NCBI GenBank assembly: GCA_007120095.1
Contig: SKOM01000065.1
Location: 1 to 14,635, forward strand
Origin: Candidatus Competibacteraceae bacterium
GTDB taxonomy: Bacteria; Pseudomonadota; Gammaproteobacteria; Competibacterales; Competibacteraceae
DNA: 14,635 nt
Direction of reading: 5' to 3'
Shown here: positions 1 through 6,794 of the stretch, in pieces
Layout of the letters: each line of letters begins with the position of its first letter
Numbering within the stretch: the first letter of the stretch is position 1
Notes under the pieces: generated by a model
The model's database searches: none
What the model was told of the DNA's origin: nothing
Seen by the model: the letters and a program-made list of their open reading frames with translations, nothing else
Position numbers and translations under genes: made by a program

Positions 1-314
1 AACTCGCGGATCGAGTTTTGCCACGTCGCAGCTTGCCAGAGAAAACTGACCGCAATCAGTAGACACACCACGGTGGCGCTGATTTTGATGATCCGCGAGG
101 TGCGTGGCCCGGCCATTGGCAATTGCAAATAATTCCACACCCATAACCCCGCCACGCCTGAACCATAACCGGCGGTGAATGAGAGGCCGGAAATCACACC
201 TTGAACGCCAAAAGGCCGCGGCAGGAGTGATGGGGTCAGGGAGAAGGCAAAAAACACCGTGCCGACCAATAAGCCGACCGTGCATAAATTTAATTTAAAA
301 TAGCGAATTGACAA
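1..314 (-). CDS. Membrane alpha/beta-hydrolase (Abhydrolase_9 type), N-terminal part, runs off the left edge
   Basis: The reverse strand is open from a TAG near position 350 to the window edge. It translates to a hydrophobic protein with the run FAFSLTPSLLPRPFGVQGVISG, then SFTAGYGSGVAGLWVWNYLQLP and a further membrane helix (VVCLLIAVSFLWQAATW). The SLTPSLLPRP…VQGVLSG signature is what I know from the membrane-embedded N-terminal domain (Abhydrolase_9_N) of a bacterial family whose C-terminal half carries an alpha/beta-hydrolase serine esterase fold. That catalytic half lies outside the window. No ATG exists in the open stretch. The best candidate start is TTG at 314–312, with only a weak upstream purine run, so the start is uncertain. 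It is transcribed away from the next gene, leaving about 175 bp of shared upstream DNA. The physiological substrate of the family is not known to me. Confidence 0.6.
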   Translation of the reverse strand, partial: MSIRYFKLNLCTVGLLVGTVFFAFSLTPSLLPRPFGVQGVISGLSFTAGYGSGVAGLWVWNYLQLPMAGPRTSRIIKISATVVCLLIAVSFLWQAATWQNSIRE

Positions 315-490
315 TATCTTACACTCAAAGCGCGGGCAAGCCTAGACGATATTATGCAGGCGGTTCATAGAGTTTGAATTGCTGGCCCCAGCATGGGCCG
401 TTGCTGTTGAAGTCGCATTATGCTCGATTTAAGCGTCCACATTCGTTGAACCGGTCATTTGATTTATACTGGTACTTTATATTTTAGGTT
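315..490. promoter_or_regulatory. Intergenic region between divergent genes; probable promoters
   Basis: These 176 bp separate the minus-strand hydrolase from the plus-strand flavoprotein gene. A TATACT hexamer at 465–470 is a plausible -10 for the rightward gene, but the TTGAAC at 446–451 is only 13 bp upstream of it, too close for a normal sigma-70 -35. The promoter assignment is therefore only suggestive. I see no gene or strong hairpin here. Confidence 0.25.
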
Positions 491-1957
491 ATGAAAAAAT
501 TGGGGCAAGTACTAATGCAAACACGCCATGTTGAGGTCGCCGTTATCGGTGCGGGTACCGCCGGTCTGGGTGCCTTTAAGGCAGCGCAAGAACACACGGA
601 TAACGTCGTGCTGATTCAAGGTGGGCCTTATGGCACAACGTGCGCGCGCGTCGGCTGTATGCCCAGTAAATTGCTGATTGCGGCAGCAGAAGCCGCGCAT
701 CACGCCCGGCATGCGCAGCGCTTTGGTGTCTATGCCGGTGAGCTGAGTATTGATGGCCGGGCCGTCATGGCGCGGGTACAGCAGGAGCGAGATCGTTTCG
801 TGGGTTCTGTGCTGCAATCCGTAGAGCGTATCCCGCAAATTCAGCGTATTGAGGGTTATGCCCGTTTTGTTGATAATCATCATCTCGTGGTTGACGACCG
901 ACTCCAAGTGCGTGCCGAGCGGTTGGTCATCGCCACCGGCTCACGGCCTCATGTCATCCCCTTGCTCGAAGCCGCCGGCGAACGTCTGATCGTCAATGAC
1001 GACGTGTTTGAATTTACCGATTTGCCCGATTCGGTGGCCGTATTCGGCCCCGGTATTATCGGGCTTGAGTTGGGCCAGGCACTGAGCCGATTAGGCGTGC
1101 GAGTGCGCATGTTTGGCGTCGGCGGTGCCCTCGGATCCATCCAAGACGATGAGATCCGTGCCTGCGCCCTGGAAACCTTTAATGCTGAGTTCCCGCTTGA
1201 TCCTGATGCCAAAGTCACTGCCATAACCCGTACCGATAGCGGTGTGGCGGTCAGCTTCCACGCTGGCGATGCCGGCGAGTGCACTGAAACCTTTGACTAT
1301 GTTTTGGCGGCTACAGGCCGTCGGCCTAATGTTGACGGGTTGGACTTGCAGGCCACTTCCCTGTCTTTAGACGATCATGGCGTACCGCATCATGACCCTT
1401 ATACTTTGCAGTGTGGTGATCACCCGGTGTTTATCGCTGGCGATGCGAACAACCGTCTGCCATTGCTGCATGAAGCGACGGACGAGGGGCGCATAGCCGG
1501 CACCAATGCGGGACGTTATCCCGATGTGCGTGCGGGCCTGCGGCGTACCCCGTTAGCCATTGTGTTCACCGATCCACAAATTGCCAGCGTTGGTTTGACA
1601 TTGCAACAGGTTGATGAGCGCTGTCGTTCATGTTTTGCAGTGGGTTCGGTGAGTTTCGCCAACCAAGGGCGTAGTCGGGTGATGGAGCGGCATCGCGGCC
1701 TATTGCGGGTATACGCCGAGCAGGGCACGGGGCTGTTCCTGGGGGCTGAGATGTTTGGCCCGGCTGCCGAGCATATCGGTCATCTGTTAGCCTGGGCCGC
1801 ACAGCAGCGCATGACGGTCAGTGAGATGCTGGACATGCCTTTTTATCATCCGGTCATTGAGGAAGGCTTACGCACGGCGTTGCGTGATCTCAACCATAAG
1901 CTGCATATCGGCCAGGCGATGATTGATCAGTGTGTAGAGTGCGGCCCGGGTGCCTGA
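491..1957 (+). CDS. Dihydrolipoyl dehydrogenase-type pyridine nucleotide-disulfide oxidoreductase
   Basis: This is an FAD flavoprotein of the class I disulfide reductase family, expected to be cytoplasmic and to pass electrons between NAD(P)H and a disulfide or quinone-like acceptor. Visible features are the FAD-binding GAGTAG at residues 20–25, the redox-active CxxxxC (C51, C56, in TTCARVGCMPSK), and the second Rossmann motif (GPGIIGLELG) near the middle. The FAD-contact segment FIAGDANNRLPLLHEA and a C-terminal dimerisation domain with the catalytic pair HPxxEE (H453) follow. The 488-residue length is normal and there is no lipoyl domain. Start: ATG at 491 has a poor ribosome site. ATG at 515 (MQTRHVEV) is preceded by GGGG and matches the usual N-terminus of the family, so it may be the true start. 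It does not sit with 2-oxoacid dehydrogenase E1/E2 genes, so the role as E3 is unproven. It overlaps or nearly abuts the downstream isomerase gene. Confidence 0.85.
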   Translation: MKKLGQVLMQTRHVEVAVIGAGTAGLGAFKAAQEHTDNVVLIQGGPYGTTCARVGCMPSKLLIAAAEAAHHARHAQRFGVYAGELSIDGRAVMARVQQERDRFVGSVLQSVERIPQIQRIEGYARFVDNHHLVVDDRLQVRAERLVIATGSRPHVIPLLEAAGERLIVNDDVFEFTDLPDSVAVFGPGIIGLELGQALSRLGVRVRMFGVGGALGSIQDDEIRACALETFNAEFPLDPDAKVTAITRTDSGVAVSFHAGDAGECTETFDYVLAATGRRPNVDGLDLQATSLSLDDHGVPHHDPYTLQCGDHPVFIAGDANNRLPLLHEATDEGRIAGTNAGRYPDVRAGLRRTPLAIVFTDPQIASVGLTLQQVDERCRSCFAVGSVSFANQGRSRVMERHRGLLRVYAEQGTGLFLGAEMFGPAAEHIGHLLAWAAQQRMTVSEMLDMPFYHPVIEEGLRTALRDLNHKLHIGQAMIDQCVECGPGA

Positions 1958-1994
1958 TGTTCAGGGTGGCTCTACTCAGCATTGTACTCAGAGT

Positions 1995-3038
1995 ATGATT
2001 CCTAACTGCACCAACGCACGCAAAATTGAGCATTTGAACGTTCTCCAGCAGGACGAGCAGATCGACCGCTGCAAACGGTATTTTGAACGTATTCACCTTA
2101 GACATCGCGCTTTGCCGGAAGTCGATTTTGCCGCCATCAACACGGCGACGACATTCCTTGGCAAGCCGGTGTCGTTTCCCCTGCTGATTTCCTCGATGAC
2201 GGGAGGTGAGCATGAGCTGACCGAACGGATTAACCGCCATTTAGCGCTGGCTGCTGAAGCCACCGGGGTGGCTATGGGGGTCGGCTCTCAGCGGGTGATG
2301 TTCACGCATCCTGAGTCGCGGCGCAGTTTTGCCGTGCGCCAATATGCCCCCAATGCTTTGCTATTCGCCAATCTGGGCGCGGTACAACTGAACTACGGTT
2401 TCGATCTGGCGCATTGTCGTCAAGCGATCGATGCGTTAGCCGCCGATGCTCTGTTTCTGCACCTTAATCCCCTGCAGGAAGTCGTGCAGCCGGAAGGCAA
2501 TACCAACTTCTCGGGCTTGGCCGAGAGGATCGGCCAGATCGCTAAGGTGCTGAAACAGCCCGTAGTCATCAAAGAAGTCGGTGCCGGTCTGTCGCACGCT
2601 GATGTTGAACAGCTATTAACCCATGGGTTGCAGTATTTTGACATTGCCGGCAGCGGCGGTACCTCCTGGAGCCGTTTAGAACATTATCGAGATGACTCGA
2701 CCGGCGGGCGTACCCTGGGTCTGACTTTCCAGGATTGGGGGATACCGACTCCAGTGGCTTTGGATCAGCTCAGTCCCCTCGGTAACCGAGTGACCCTGAT
2801 CGCCTCTGGCGGCATCCGTAACGGCATCGATATGGTGAAGGCGCTGATTTTGGGAGGTCAACTGTGCGGCGTTGCTGCACCGTTTGTTGAACCCGCTATG
2901 CAATCGGCTGATGCGGTGATTCGCACCATTGAACGTTTGCGCCTGGAGTTTACTACCACCATGTTTTTACTGGGTATAGCTAAAATTTCCGATCTTATCG
3001 GCAATCGCCGTTTGATCTTGGACTGGCCGACTGTTTGA
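1995..3038 (+). CDS. fni: Type 2 isopentenyl-diphosphate delta-isomerase (FMN-dependent)
   Basis: It interconverts isopentenyl and dimethylallyl diphosphate using reduced FMN, balancing the two C5 units of isoprenoid synthesis. The protein is a TIM-barrel of the FMN-dependent dehydrogenase class. Family signatures in order are RKIEHLNVL at the N-terminus, the phosphate/FMN loop SSMTGGEHELTERIN, GVGSQRVMF, ANLGAVQLNYG, HLNPLQEVVQPEGNTNF (conserved Gln and metal-site region), VVIKEVGAGLS, IAGSGGTSWSRLE, and the C-terminal FMN-phosphate site IASGGIRNGIDMVKALILGG. About 347 residues is normal. I chose ATG at 1995 (MIPNCTNARKIEH) because the family starts there. An in-frame GTG at 1950 would overlap the preceding stop by 8 bp. 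The tight spacing suggests co-transcription with the flavoprotein gene, which could in principle keep FMN reduced, but that is inference. No other isoprenoid gene is in the window. Confidence 0.92.
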   Translation: MIPNCTNARKIEHLNVLQQDEQIDRCKRYFERIHLRHRALPEVDFAAINTATTFLGKPVSFPLLISSMTGGEHELTERINRHLALAAEATGVAMGVGSQRVMFTHPESRRSFAVRQYAPNALLFANLGAVQLNYGFDLAHCRQAIDALAADALFLHLNPLQEVVQPEGNTNFSGLAERIGQIAKVLKQPVVIKEVGAGLSHADVEQLLTHGLQYFDIAGSGGTSWSRLEHYRDDSTGGRTLGLTFQDWGIPTPVALDQLSPLGNRVTLIASGGIRNGIDMVKALILGGQLCGVAAPFVEPAMQSADAVIRTIERLRLEFTTTMFLLGIAKISDLIGNRRLILDWPTV

Positions 3039-3072
3039 ATAGGACGGCAGTCTTCACGGTGCTGAAAGACCC

Positions 3073-3104
3073 ATTTCTGAACACCGACATTTCTGAACAC
3101 CGAC
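3073..3104. repeat. Short perfect tandem duplication (2 × 16 bp)
   Basis: The 16-mer ATTTCTGAACACCGAC occurs at 3073–3088 and again immediately at 3089–3104. It lies in the 200-bp intergenic region after the isomerase gene. A weak hairpin (ACCC/GGGT, 3125–3138, then TTT) just downstream could act as a poor terminator. No function is evident. Confidence 0.8.
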
Positions 3105-3167
3105 GTTTCCCAGCAGTTTAAGCCACCCGCAGTTGGGTTTTAGCCGCCATACGATTGAGTGCCGGGA

Positions 3168-3197
3168 TTGGACAGAGAGGAGTCAGGCTGTCATTAT
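3168..3197 (+). promoter_or_regulatory. Candidate sigma-70 promoter upstream of the periplasmic protein gene
   Basis: TTGGAC (3168–3173) and CATTAT (3192–3197) are separated by 18 bp and lie about 40 bp before the ATG at 3240. The match is moderate and no operator was recognised. Confidence 0.3.
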
Positions 3198-3239
3198 CTG
3201 TGTTTTATTGGTTCGTGTAATAAAGATAGGAGTGCACTT

Positions 3240-4175
3240 ATGTCGATTCGCTATTTCAGCGTCTTATTGCCGTTCGCTGCGTTAGGTCTGATGACCCAGC
3301 CCGCGCTGGCACAACAGATTCATGCCGGCTCGGCAGCCGGTAGCTACACCAACGATTTCTGTCCTCAGGTTGAAGAAGCGCTGAGAATGGAGTACTTCGA
3401 GCACCAATGCGCCACCAGCGACGGCAGTGGTGACAATGTCGCCAAAGTCTTAGCCACCCCGACGGATGTCGGCTTGGGTCAGTTCGACGTGGTTGCAGCA
3501 GCCAGTGATGACAATCCCGGCAAACTGGCCGTGGTTGATCCCGGCATCGGCCTGGAATGTCTGTATGCGGTCACTTCCAATACCAATGTGGACAGCCTGC
3601 GAGGTTTATCCCCACGCATGCCCGTGGCCTTACCCCCCGAACGCAGCGGTTCCAGCGAGACGTTTCGCTATCTGCAAAGCTTAGATGAGAGCCTGGAGCA
3701 GATGCGCAGTATTACCCATCACGACAGCGCCCTGACTGCTGTGGAAGCTGTTGTGCGCGGCGACGCGGCTCTGGCATTTTTTGTCCAGTTCCCCAATACT
3801 AACAACCCGGTGTTTCAGACGATTAACGATGCCGGGCTGAAGTTTGTGCCGGTAATCAACCGCCCGATTCTCCGCCGTGAGGTTGCGGGACAACAGGTTT
3901 ACCAACCGCAAGAAGTGGTGGTCACCCCTGCCGGTATGCTTGGCCGACTCACCGGGCGTGAACCCGATAAGATCCTCACTACCTGCATGCCGGTGGTGTT
4001 GTTTAGCGGCGATCCCGGCTTATTCCCCGAAGGCAGCACTGAGCGTCAGGATCAACAAAGCCTGGTTGAACAGCTCGCTGCCACTGAAGCCCCCAGCGGT
4101 GGTGATTGGACTGATATCTTTAGAAACGCAGTCACCGTGAGTCGCGAACGGGTAGAATCGCTGCTGGATCGCTGA
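3240..4175 (+). CDS. Exported protein with a probable periplasmic solute-binding-like fold (TAXI/NMT1-like)
   Basis: A 311-residue protein of unassigned function. It starts with a clear Sec signal peptide (basic SIRY, hydrophobic core, cleavage after ALA at about residue 24), so it should be periplasmic. The ATG at 3240 is preceded by TAGGAG at good spacing and gives a proper signal peptide, so I prefer it to the upstream in-frame extension from 3159. The mature part begins IHAGSAAGSYTNDFCPQ, which resembles the opening of TAXI-type or type II periplasmic-binding proteins. The phrases FDVVAAASDDN and RGLSPRMPVALPPERSGSSETFRYL fit the same alternating-lobe fold. Four cysteines (DFCPQ, HQCAT, LECLY, TTCMP) could form two disulfides. 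No TRAP or ABC permease gene is adjacent, so a transport role is not supported by context. It is followed after 117 bp by a secreted phospholipase. Confidence 0.6.
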   Translation: MSIRYFSVLLPFAALGLMTQPALAQQIHAGSAAGSYTNDFCPQVEEALRMEYFEHQCATSDGSGDNVAKVLATPTDVGLGQFDVVAAASDDNPGKLAVVDPGIGLECLYAVTSNTNVDSLRGLSPRMPVALPPERSGSSETFRYLQSLDESLEQMRSITHHDSALTAVEAVVRGDAALAFFVQFPNTNNPVFQTINDAGLKFVPVINRPILRREVAGQQVYQPQEVVVTPAGMLGRLTGREPDKILTTCMPVVLFSGDPGLFPEGSTERQDQQSLVEQLAATEAPSGGDWTDIFRNAVTVSRERVESLLDR

Positions 4176-4194
4176 CAGGTCACCAGGCTGAACG

Positions 4195-4210
4195 TAGGCC
4201 CATGGGCCTA
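4195..4210. repeat. Perfect 16-bp palindrome in the intergenic space
   Basis: TAGGCCCATGGGCCTA is fully self-complementary. It lies 20 bp after the stop of the periplasmic protein gene and about 80 bp before the patatin gene. It has no spacer loop and no T-tract, so it is a poor terminator. A protein-binding site is possible but unproven. Confidence 0.6.
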
Positions 4211-4292
4211 ATCGATGGATGACCAACTGTATAGAGGGGAGGGCGTGTTGCCGCCATTTTAGCAGGCAGTTCGTCCTTCCTAAACCTGGCTT

Positions 4293-5210
4293 ATGAGAAC
4301 ATTGGCAGTCAGAAATTGGCTGATCGCCAGCGTACTGTTGCTGACCTCGATTTCGATCAGCGCAGCTGAAGAGTGCCGGCTTCCCTCTATTGGCCTGGTA
4401 CTGGGCTCCGGTGGCGCAGGCGGGCTGGCACATATCGCGATGCTGGAAGTCTTCGAGGAACTGGAGATTCAACCCAATCAAATTGCCGGAACCAGCATCG
4501 GCGCCATCATCGGAGCCATGGCTGCCGCTGGGCTGGATTCCGGTAAAATCCAGGAGATTTTTCGCCAGTTCGGTGGTTCAGCAATGGATCCCTTTGCGGG
4601 GCTGATGAATGACAATGATGGACCCGGCTGGATTGATTTGCTGAATATTGACCTGGAAAGTGGGAGCCTGATTGATGCTGACGGGTTTCTCGACTTCATC
4701 GCCGGCAAATTCGACGCGCGTGAATTCGTTGACCTGGATATCCCTCTGAAAATTATAGCGACTAACTACTGGGATGCCGAACAGCATATTTTCGACACCG
4801 GTAATCTGTTGGTCGCTATCAAGGCCAGTATGGCGGTGCCGGGGCTGTTCAGTCCCGTCACGCTCGACGACAAACTTCTGATCGACGGGGGTACCGCCAA
4901 CCCTTTGCCGGTTGATGTGCTCGACGGACACGATATTGTTATCGCTATCGATGTCACTGGCATGCGCGACCCGCAAAGTGATGACTCACCAGATCTCTTA
5001 GACCTGCTGTTCAAGACGTTTGAGATCATGCAGCAGTCCATCATTCGGGGTAAGCTGGAGCAGTATCCACCGGACATTTACATCAAGCCCGCCCTCAGCG
5101 ATGTGCGGTTGCTGCATTTTGATCGCGTCGATGAAGTGATCGAACAAGCCTCGGGGGCTGCGGCAGAATTGCGTGAGCAGATTCAATCAAAAATCGAATG
5201 TCTCGATTGA
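4293..5210 (+). CDS. Secreted patatin-like phospholipase
   Basis: A serine lipid acyl hydrolase of the patatin family, predicted to be exported. The N-terminus (MRTLAVRNWLIASVLLLTSISISAAEE) is a signal peptide cleaved at about residue 25. The catalytic elements are complete: the oxyanion-hole loop GSGGAGG at 38–44, the nucleophile motif GTSIG with Ser68, and the DGG motif with Asp198 (LLIDGGTANP), forming the Ser–Asp dyad. At 305 residues it is a single-domain form without a C-terminal barrel, unlike PlpD-type autotransporters. The ATG at 4293 has no obvious Shine–Dalgarno sequence; the GAGGGGAGGG at 4234–4243 is about 50 bp upstream and out of reach. Substrate cannot be read from sequence. 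The neighbour upstream is another exported protein. The gene ends inside a hairpin shared with the convergent SDR gene. Confidence 0.88.
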   Translation: MRTLAVRNWLIASVLLLTSISISAAEECRLPSIGLVLGSGGAGGLAHIAMLEVFEELEIQPNQIAGTSIGAIIGAMAAAGLDSGKIQEIFRQFGGSAMDPFAGLMNDNDGPGWIDLLNIDLESGSLIDADGFLDFIAGKFDAREFVDLDIPLKIIATNYWDAEQHIFDTGNLLVAIKASMAVPGLFSPVTLDDKLLIDGGTANPLPVDVLDGHDIVIAIDVTGMRDPQSDDSPDLLDLLFKTFEIMQQSIIRGKLEQYPPDIYIKPALSDVRLLHFDRVDEVIEQASGAAAELREQIQSKIECLD

Positions 5211-5237
5211 TCAGTAGCAGCCTGCGCTGATCATTTT
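5208..5237 (+). terminator. Intrinsic terminator-like hairpin at the end of the patatin gene
   Basis: TGATCAG (5208–5214) pairs with CTGATCA (5227–5233) around a 12-nt loop, followed by TTTT (5234–5237). The stem starts at the patatin stop codon, and the tail touches the stop of the convergent SDR gene, so it may serve both directions. The 7-bp stem is only moderately stable. Confidence 0.4.
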
Positions 5238-6045
5238 AGGACGCTTCAGACACGGGAACCGTGTAGTTCAATGCTAAACGCCCACCGTCAGGGTAGATTG
5301 TTTGACCCACCATATAACTGGCGTCTTTTGAGGCCAGAAAAACGCAGACACGGCCAATTTCCTGTGGTTCACCGGCACGTCCAATCGGGGTGCGCGATAA
5401 GACAGCACGGCGTTTTTCCGGATTGTTCGCCACTGAGGCGAACACCTCGGTCGCCACCGAACCCGGCCCGATGGCATTGACACGGATACCTTTATCAATC
5501 AAGGCCAGCGCTTCCGCCTTGGTGAGCTGCGCCACCCCGCCTTTGGCGGTGACATAGGAAACGATCGAGGGGATGGCCAACACCGCGTTCACCGAGGACA
5601 TATTGATAATCACTCCGCGTTCGCCGTCAGCGTCAGGCGTTTGCTGTACCATCTGGCGTGCGGCCGCTTGCCCGGTTAAAAACACCCCTTTGAGATTAAC
5701 GCGCAACACCCGGTCAAAATCGGCTTCTTCAATATCGAGAAAATCGCAGGCATGGACAATCCCGGCATTGGCCACCGCAATATCCAGCCGTCCCCAGCGT
5801 TCGACCGCATGAGCAACGGCGGCTTCAACCGAGGCTTTATCGCCCACATCAACCCTCAAAGCAGCCACCTCCAGCCCCTTAGCCTTGAGTTGCCCGGTAG
5901 CGGTGTTCAGTTTATCGGTGGCAATATCGGTGAGTAATACCCGCGCGCCTTCGCCAGCGAGCGCCTCGGCACAGGCGAGACCGATGCCCTGAGCCGCTCC
6001 AGTCACCCAAGCCACTTTGTGCTGTAAACGTGTTGCTGTCGTCAT
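5236..6045 (-). CDS. SDR-family NAD(P)-dependent oxidoreductase
   Basis: A classical short-chain dehydrogenase/reductase of 269 residues, cytoplasmic. The cofactor motif TGAAQGIG is at 15–22, and the acidic D40 ending strand beta-2 (LLTDI) favours NAD(H) over NADP(H). The structural NAG is at 93–95 and the helix-4 Asn at N117. The catalytic set is S151, Y164 and K168 (SYVTAK), with the usual 13-residue Ser–Tyr spacing. The C-terminal phrases GSVATEVF and IGRVCVFLASKDASYMVGQTIYPDGG are typical of the glucose 1-dehydrogenase/3-oxoacyl-ACP reductase-like group, so the substrate is not assignable. The start ATG at 6045 is preceded by GGAG. It lies 74 bp downstream of a yceI gene on the same strand, with a GC-rich hairpin in between, so it may be partly read through from there. 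Confidence 0.9.
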   Translation of the reverse strand: MTTATRLQHKVAWVTGAAQGIGLACAEALAGEGARVLLTDIATDKLNTATGQLKAKGLEVAALRVDVGDKASVEAAVAHAVERWGRLDIAVANAGIVHACDFLDIEEADFDRVLRVNLKGVFLTGQAAARQMVQQTPDADGERGVIINMSSVNAVLAIPSIVSYVTAKGGVAQLTKAEALALIDKGIRVNAIGPGSVATEVFASVANNPEKRRAVLSRTPIGRAGEPQEIGRVCVFLASKDASYMVGQTIYPDGGRLALNYTVPVSEAS

Positions 6046-6088
6046 CAGCTCCGCAACCTTTAATAAAATTGAACAATATGTTTATTCC

Positions 6089-6108
6089 GCTCCCCCGCGA
6101 GGGGAAGC
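6089..6108 (-). other. GC-rich hairpin between yceI and the SDR gene
   Basis: GCT (6089–6091) plus CCCC (6093–6096) pairs with GGGG (6101–6104) plus AGC (6106–6108) around a GCGA tetraloop, with one internal mismatch. On the transcribed minus strand it lies just after the yceI stop but lacks a U-tract. It may be a partial terminator or an mRNA 3'-end stabiliser. Confidence 0.35.
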
Positions 6109-6119
6109 GCAAGGGGGGA

Positions 6120-6692
6120 TTACTGTTGAATCGCTTCCAGCGAAATCGTGATGGTGACTTCATCGCTGACATTGGGCGCATGCAAACCGGCATCAAAATC
6201 ACTGCGCTGGACAACGGTTGTCGCATTAGCACCGATAGCGTCTTGTTGCAGCATGGGATGAGGCATAGCGGCAAAATGGGTCAATTCAAGGGTCACCGGC
6301 CGGGTGATGCCTTTAATCGTCAACTCCCCTTCGATGGACACGGGCTGATCGCCATCGAATACCACCTCCGTAGAGTTGAACGTGGCGGTCGGGTATTCCG
6401 CTGTGTTAAAGAAATCCTCGCCCTGAATATGTTCGTTAAACAGTGGAAATCCGGTTTCAACCGAGGTCGTGTCGATGACAATTTCTACTTCACCTGTTCC
6501 GGCGGCTTGATCCCAGACCACGGTTCCTGTGACCTCATTAAACTGGCTGGATTGGTTGGATAACCCCAAGTGATTGTAAGAAAAACGTACAAAGGTGTGC
6601 GAGCCGTCGATCATGTAAGTCACCGGCGCGGCTATGGCAGCGGCCGCAGTGACTAACAGGCCGACAGCAGATAATTGAGCTAAGGTTTTCAT
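6120..6692 (-). CDS. YceI-family periplasmic lipid-binding-like protein (copy 1)
   Basis: YceI proteins are exported eight-stranded lipocalin-like barrels that bind long isoprenoid or fatty chains in characterised members. This copy has 190 residues with a signal peptide (MKTLAQLSAVGLLVTAAAAIAAP, cleavage near residue 22). Family phrases are GSHTFVRFSYNHLGLS at the barrel start, HIQGEDFFNTAEYPTATFNSTEV in the middle, GELTIKGITRPVTLEL, and RSDFDAG…VSDEVTITISLEAI at the end. The start is ATG at 6692, because GAGGAG sits 8 nt before it. An upstream in-frame GTG at 6701 would overlap that ribosome site. A strong terminator (6719–6743) lies directly upstream, so this gene needs its own promoter or depends on read-through from the b561–yceI unit. 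Confidence 0.9.
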   Translation of the reverse strand: MKTLAQLSAVGLLVTAAAAIAAPVTYMIDGSHTFVRFSYNHLGLSNQSSQFNEVTGTVVWDQAAGTGEVEIVIDTTSVETGFPLFNEHIQGEDFFNTAEYPTATFNSTEVVFDGDQPVSIEGELTIKGITRPVTLELTHFAAMPHPMLQQDAIGANATTVVQRSDFDAGLHAPNVSDEVTITISLEAIQQ

Positions 6693-6718
6693 GCGCAACA
6701 CTCCTCAGTTTTTCCGCG

Positions 6719-6743
6719 AAAAACCCCGTCCTTTAGGGCGGGG
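6719..6743 (-). terminator. Strong intrinsic terminator between the two yceI genes
   Basis: On the minus strand CCCCGCCC pairs with GGACGGGG (plus-strand arms 6736–6743 and 6724–6731, one mismatch, TAAA loop). Five T residues follow immediately (plus A-run 6719–6723). It ends transcripts coming from the cytochrome b561–yceI unit before the second yceI gene. The same sequence also resembles transposon ends (see findings). Confidence 0.7.
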
Positions 6744-6756
6744 ATGGATGGATAGC

Positions 6757-6774
6757 GGCTGCGGTTTTGCAGCC
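6757..6774. other. Second hairpin in the same intergenic space
   Basis: GGCTGC (6757–6762) and GCAGCC (6769–6774) form a perfect 6-bp stem with loop GGTTTT. It lies 20 bp from the terminator hairpin, just after the stop of the distal yceI gene on the minus strand. Together they give a tandem double-hairpin 3' end. Confidence 0.45.
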
Positions 6775-6794
6775 ATCAAAAACAAGTTTAGAGA

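Noticed and set aside
446..470. TTGAAC/TATACT as a standard sigma-70 promoter
   Set aside because: The spacer is only 13 bp, too short for normal recognition.
6030..6563. Plus-strand open frame of 177 codons
   Set aside because: It is antisense to the yceI gene, has no recognisable motif, and its start lies at the SDR promoter region without a ribosome site.
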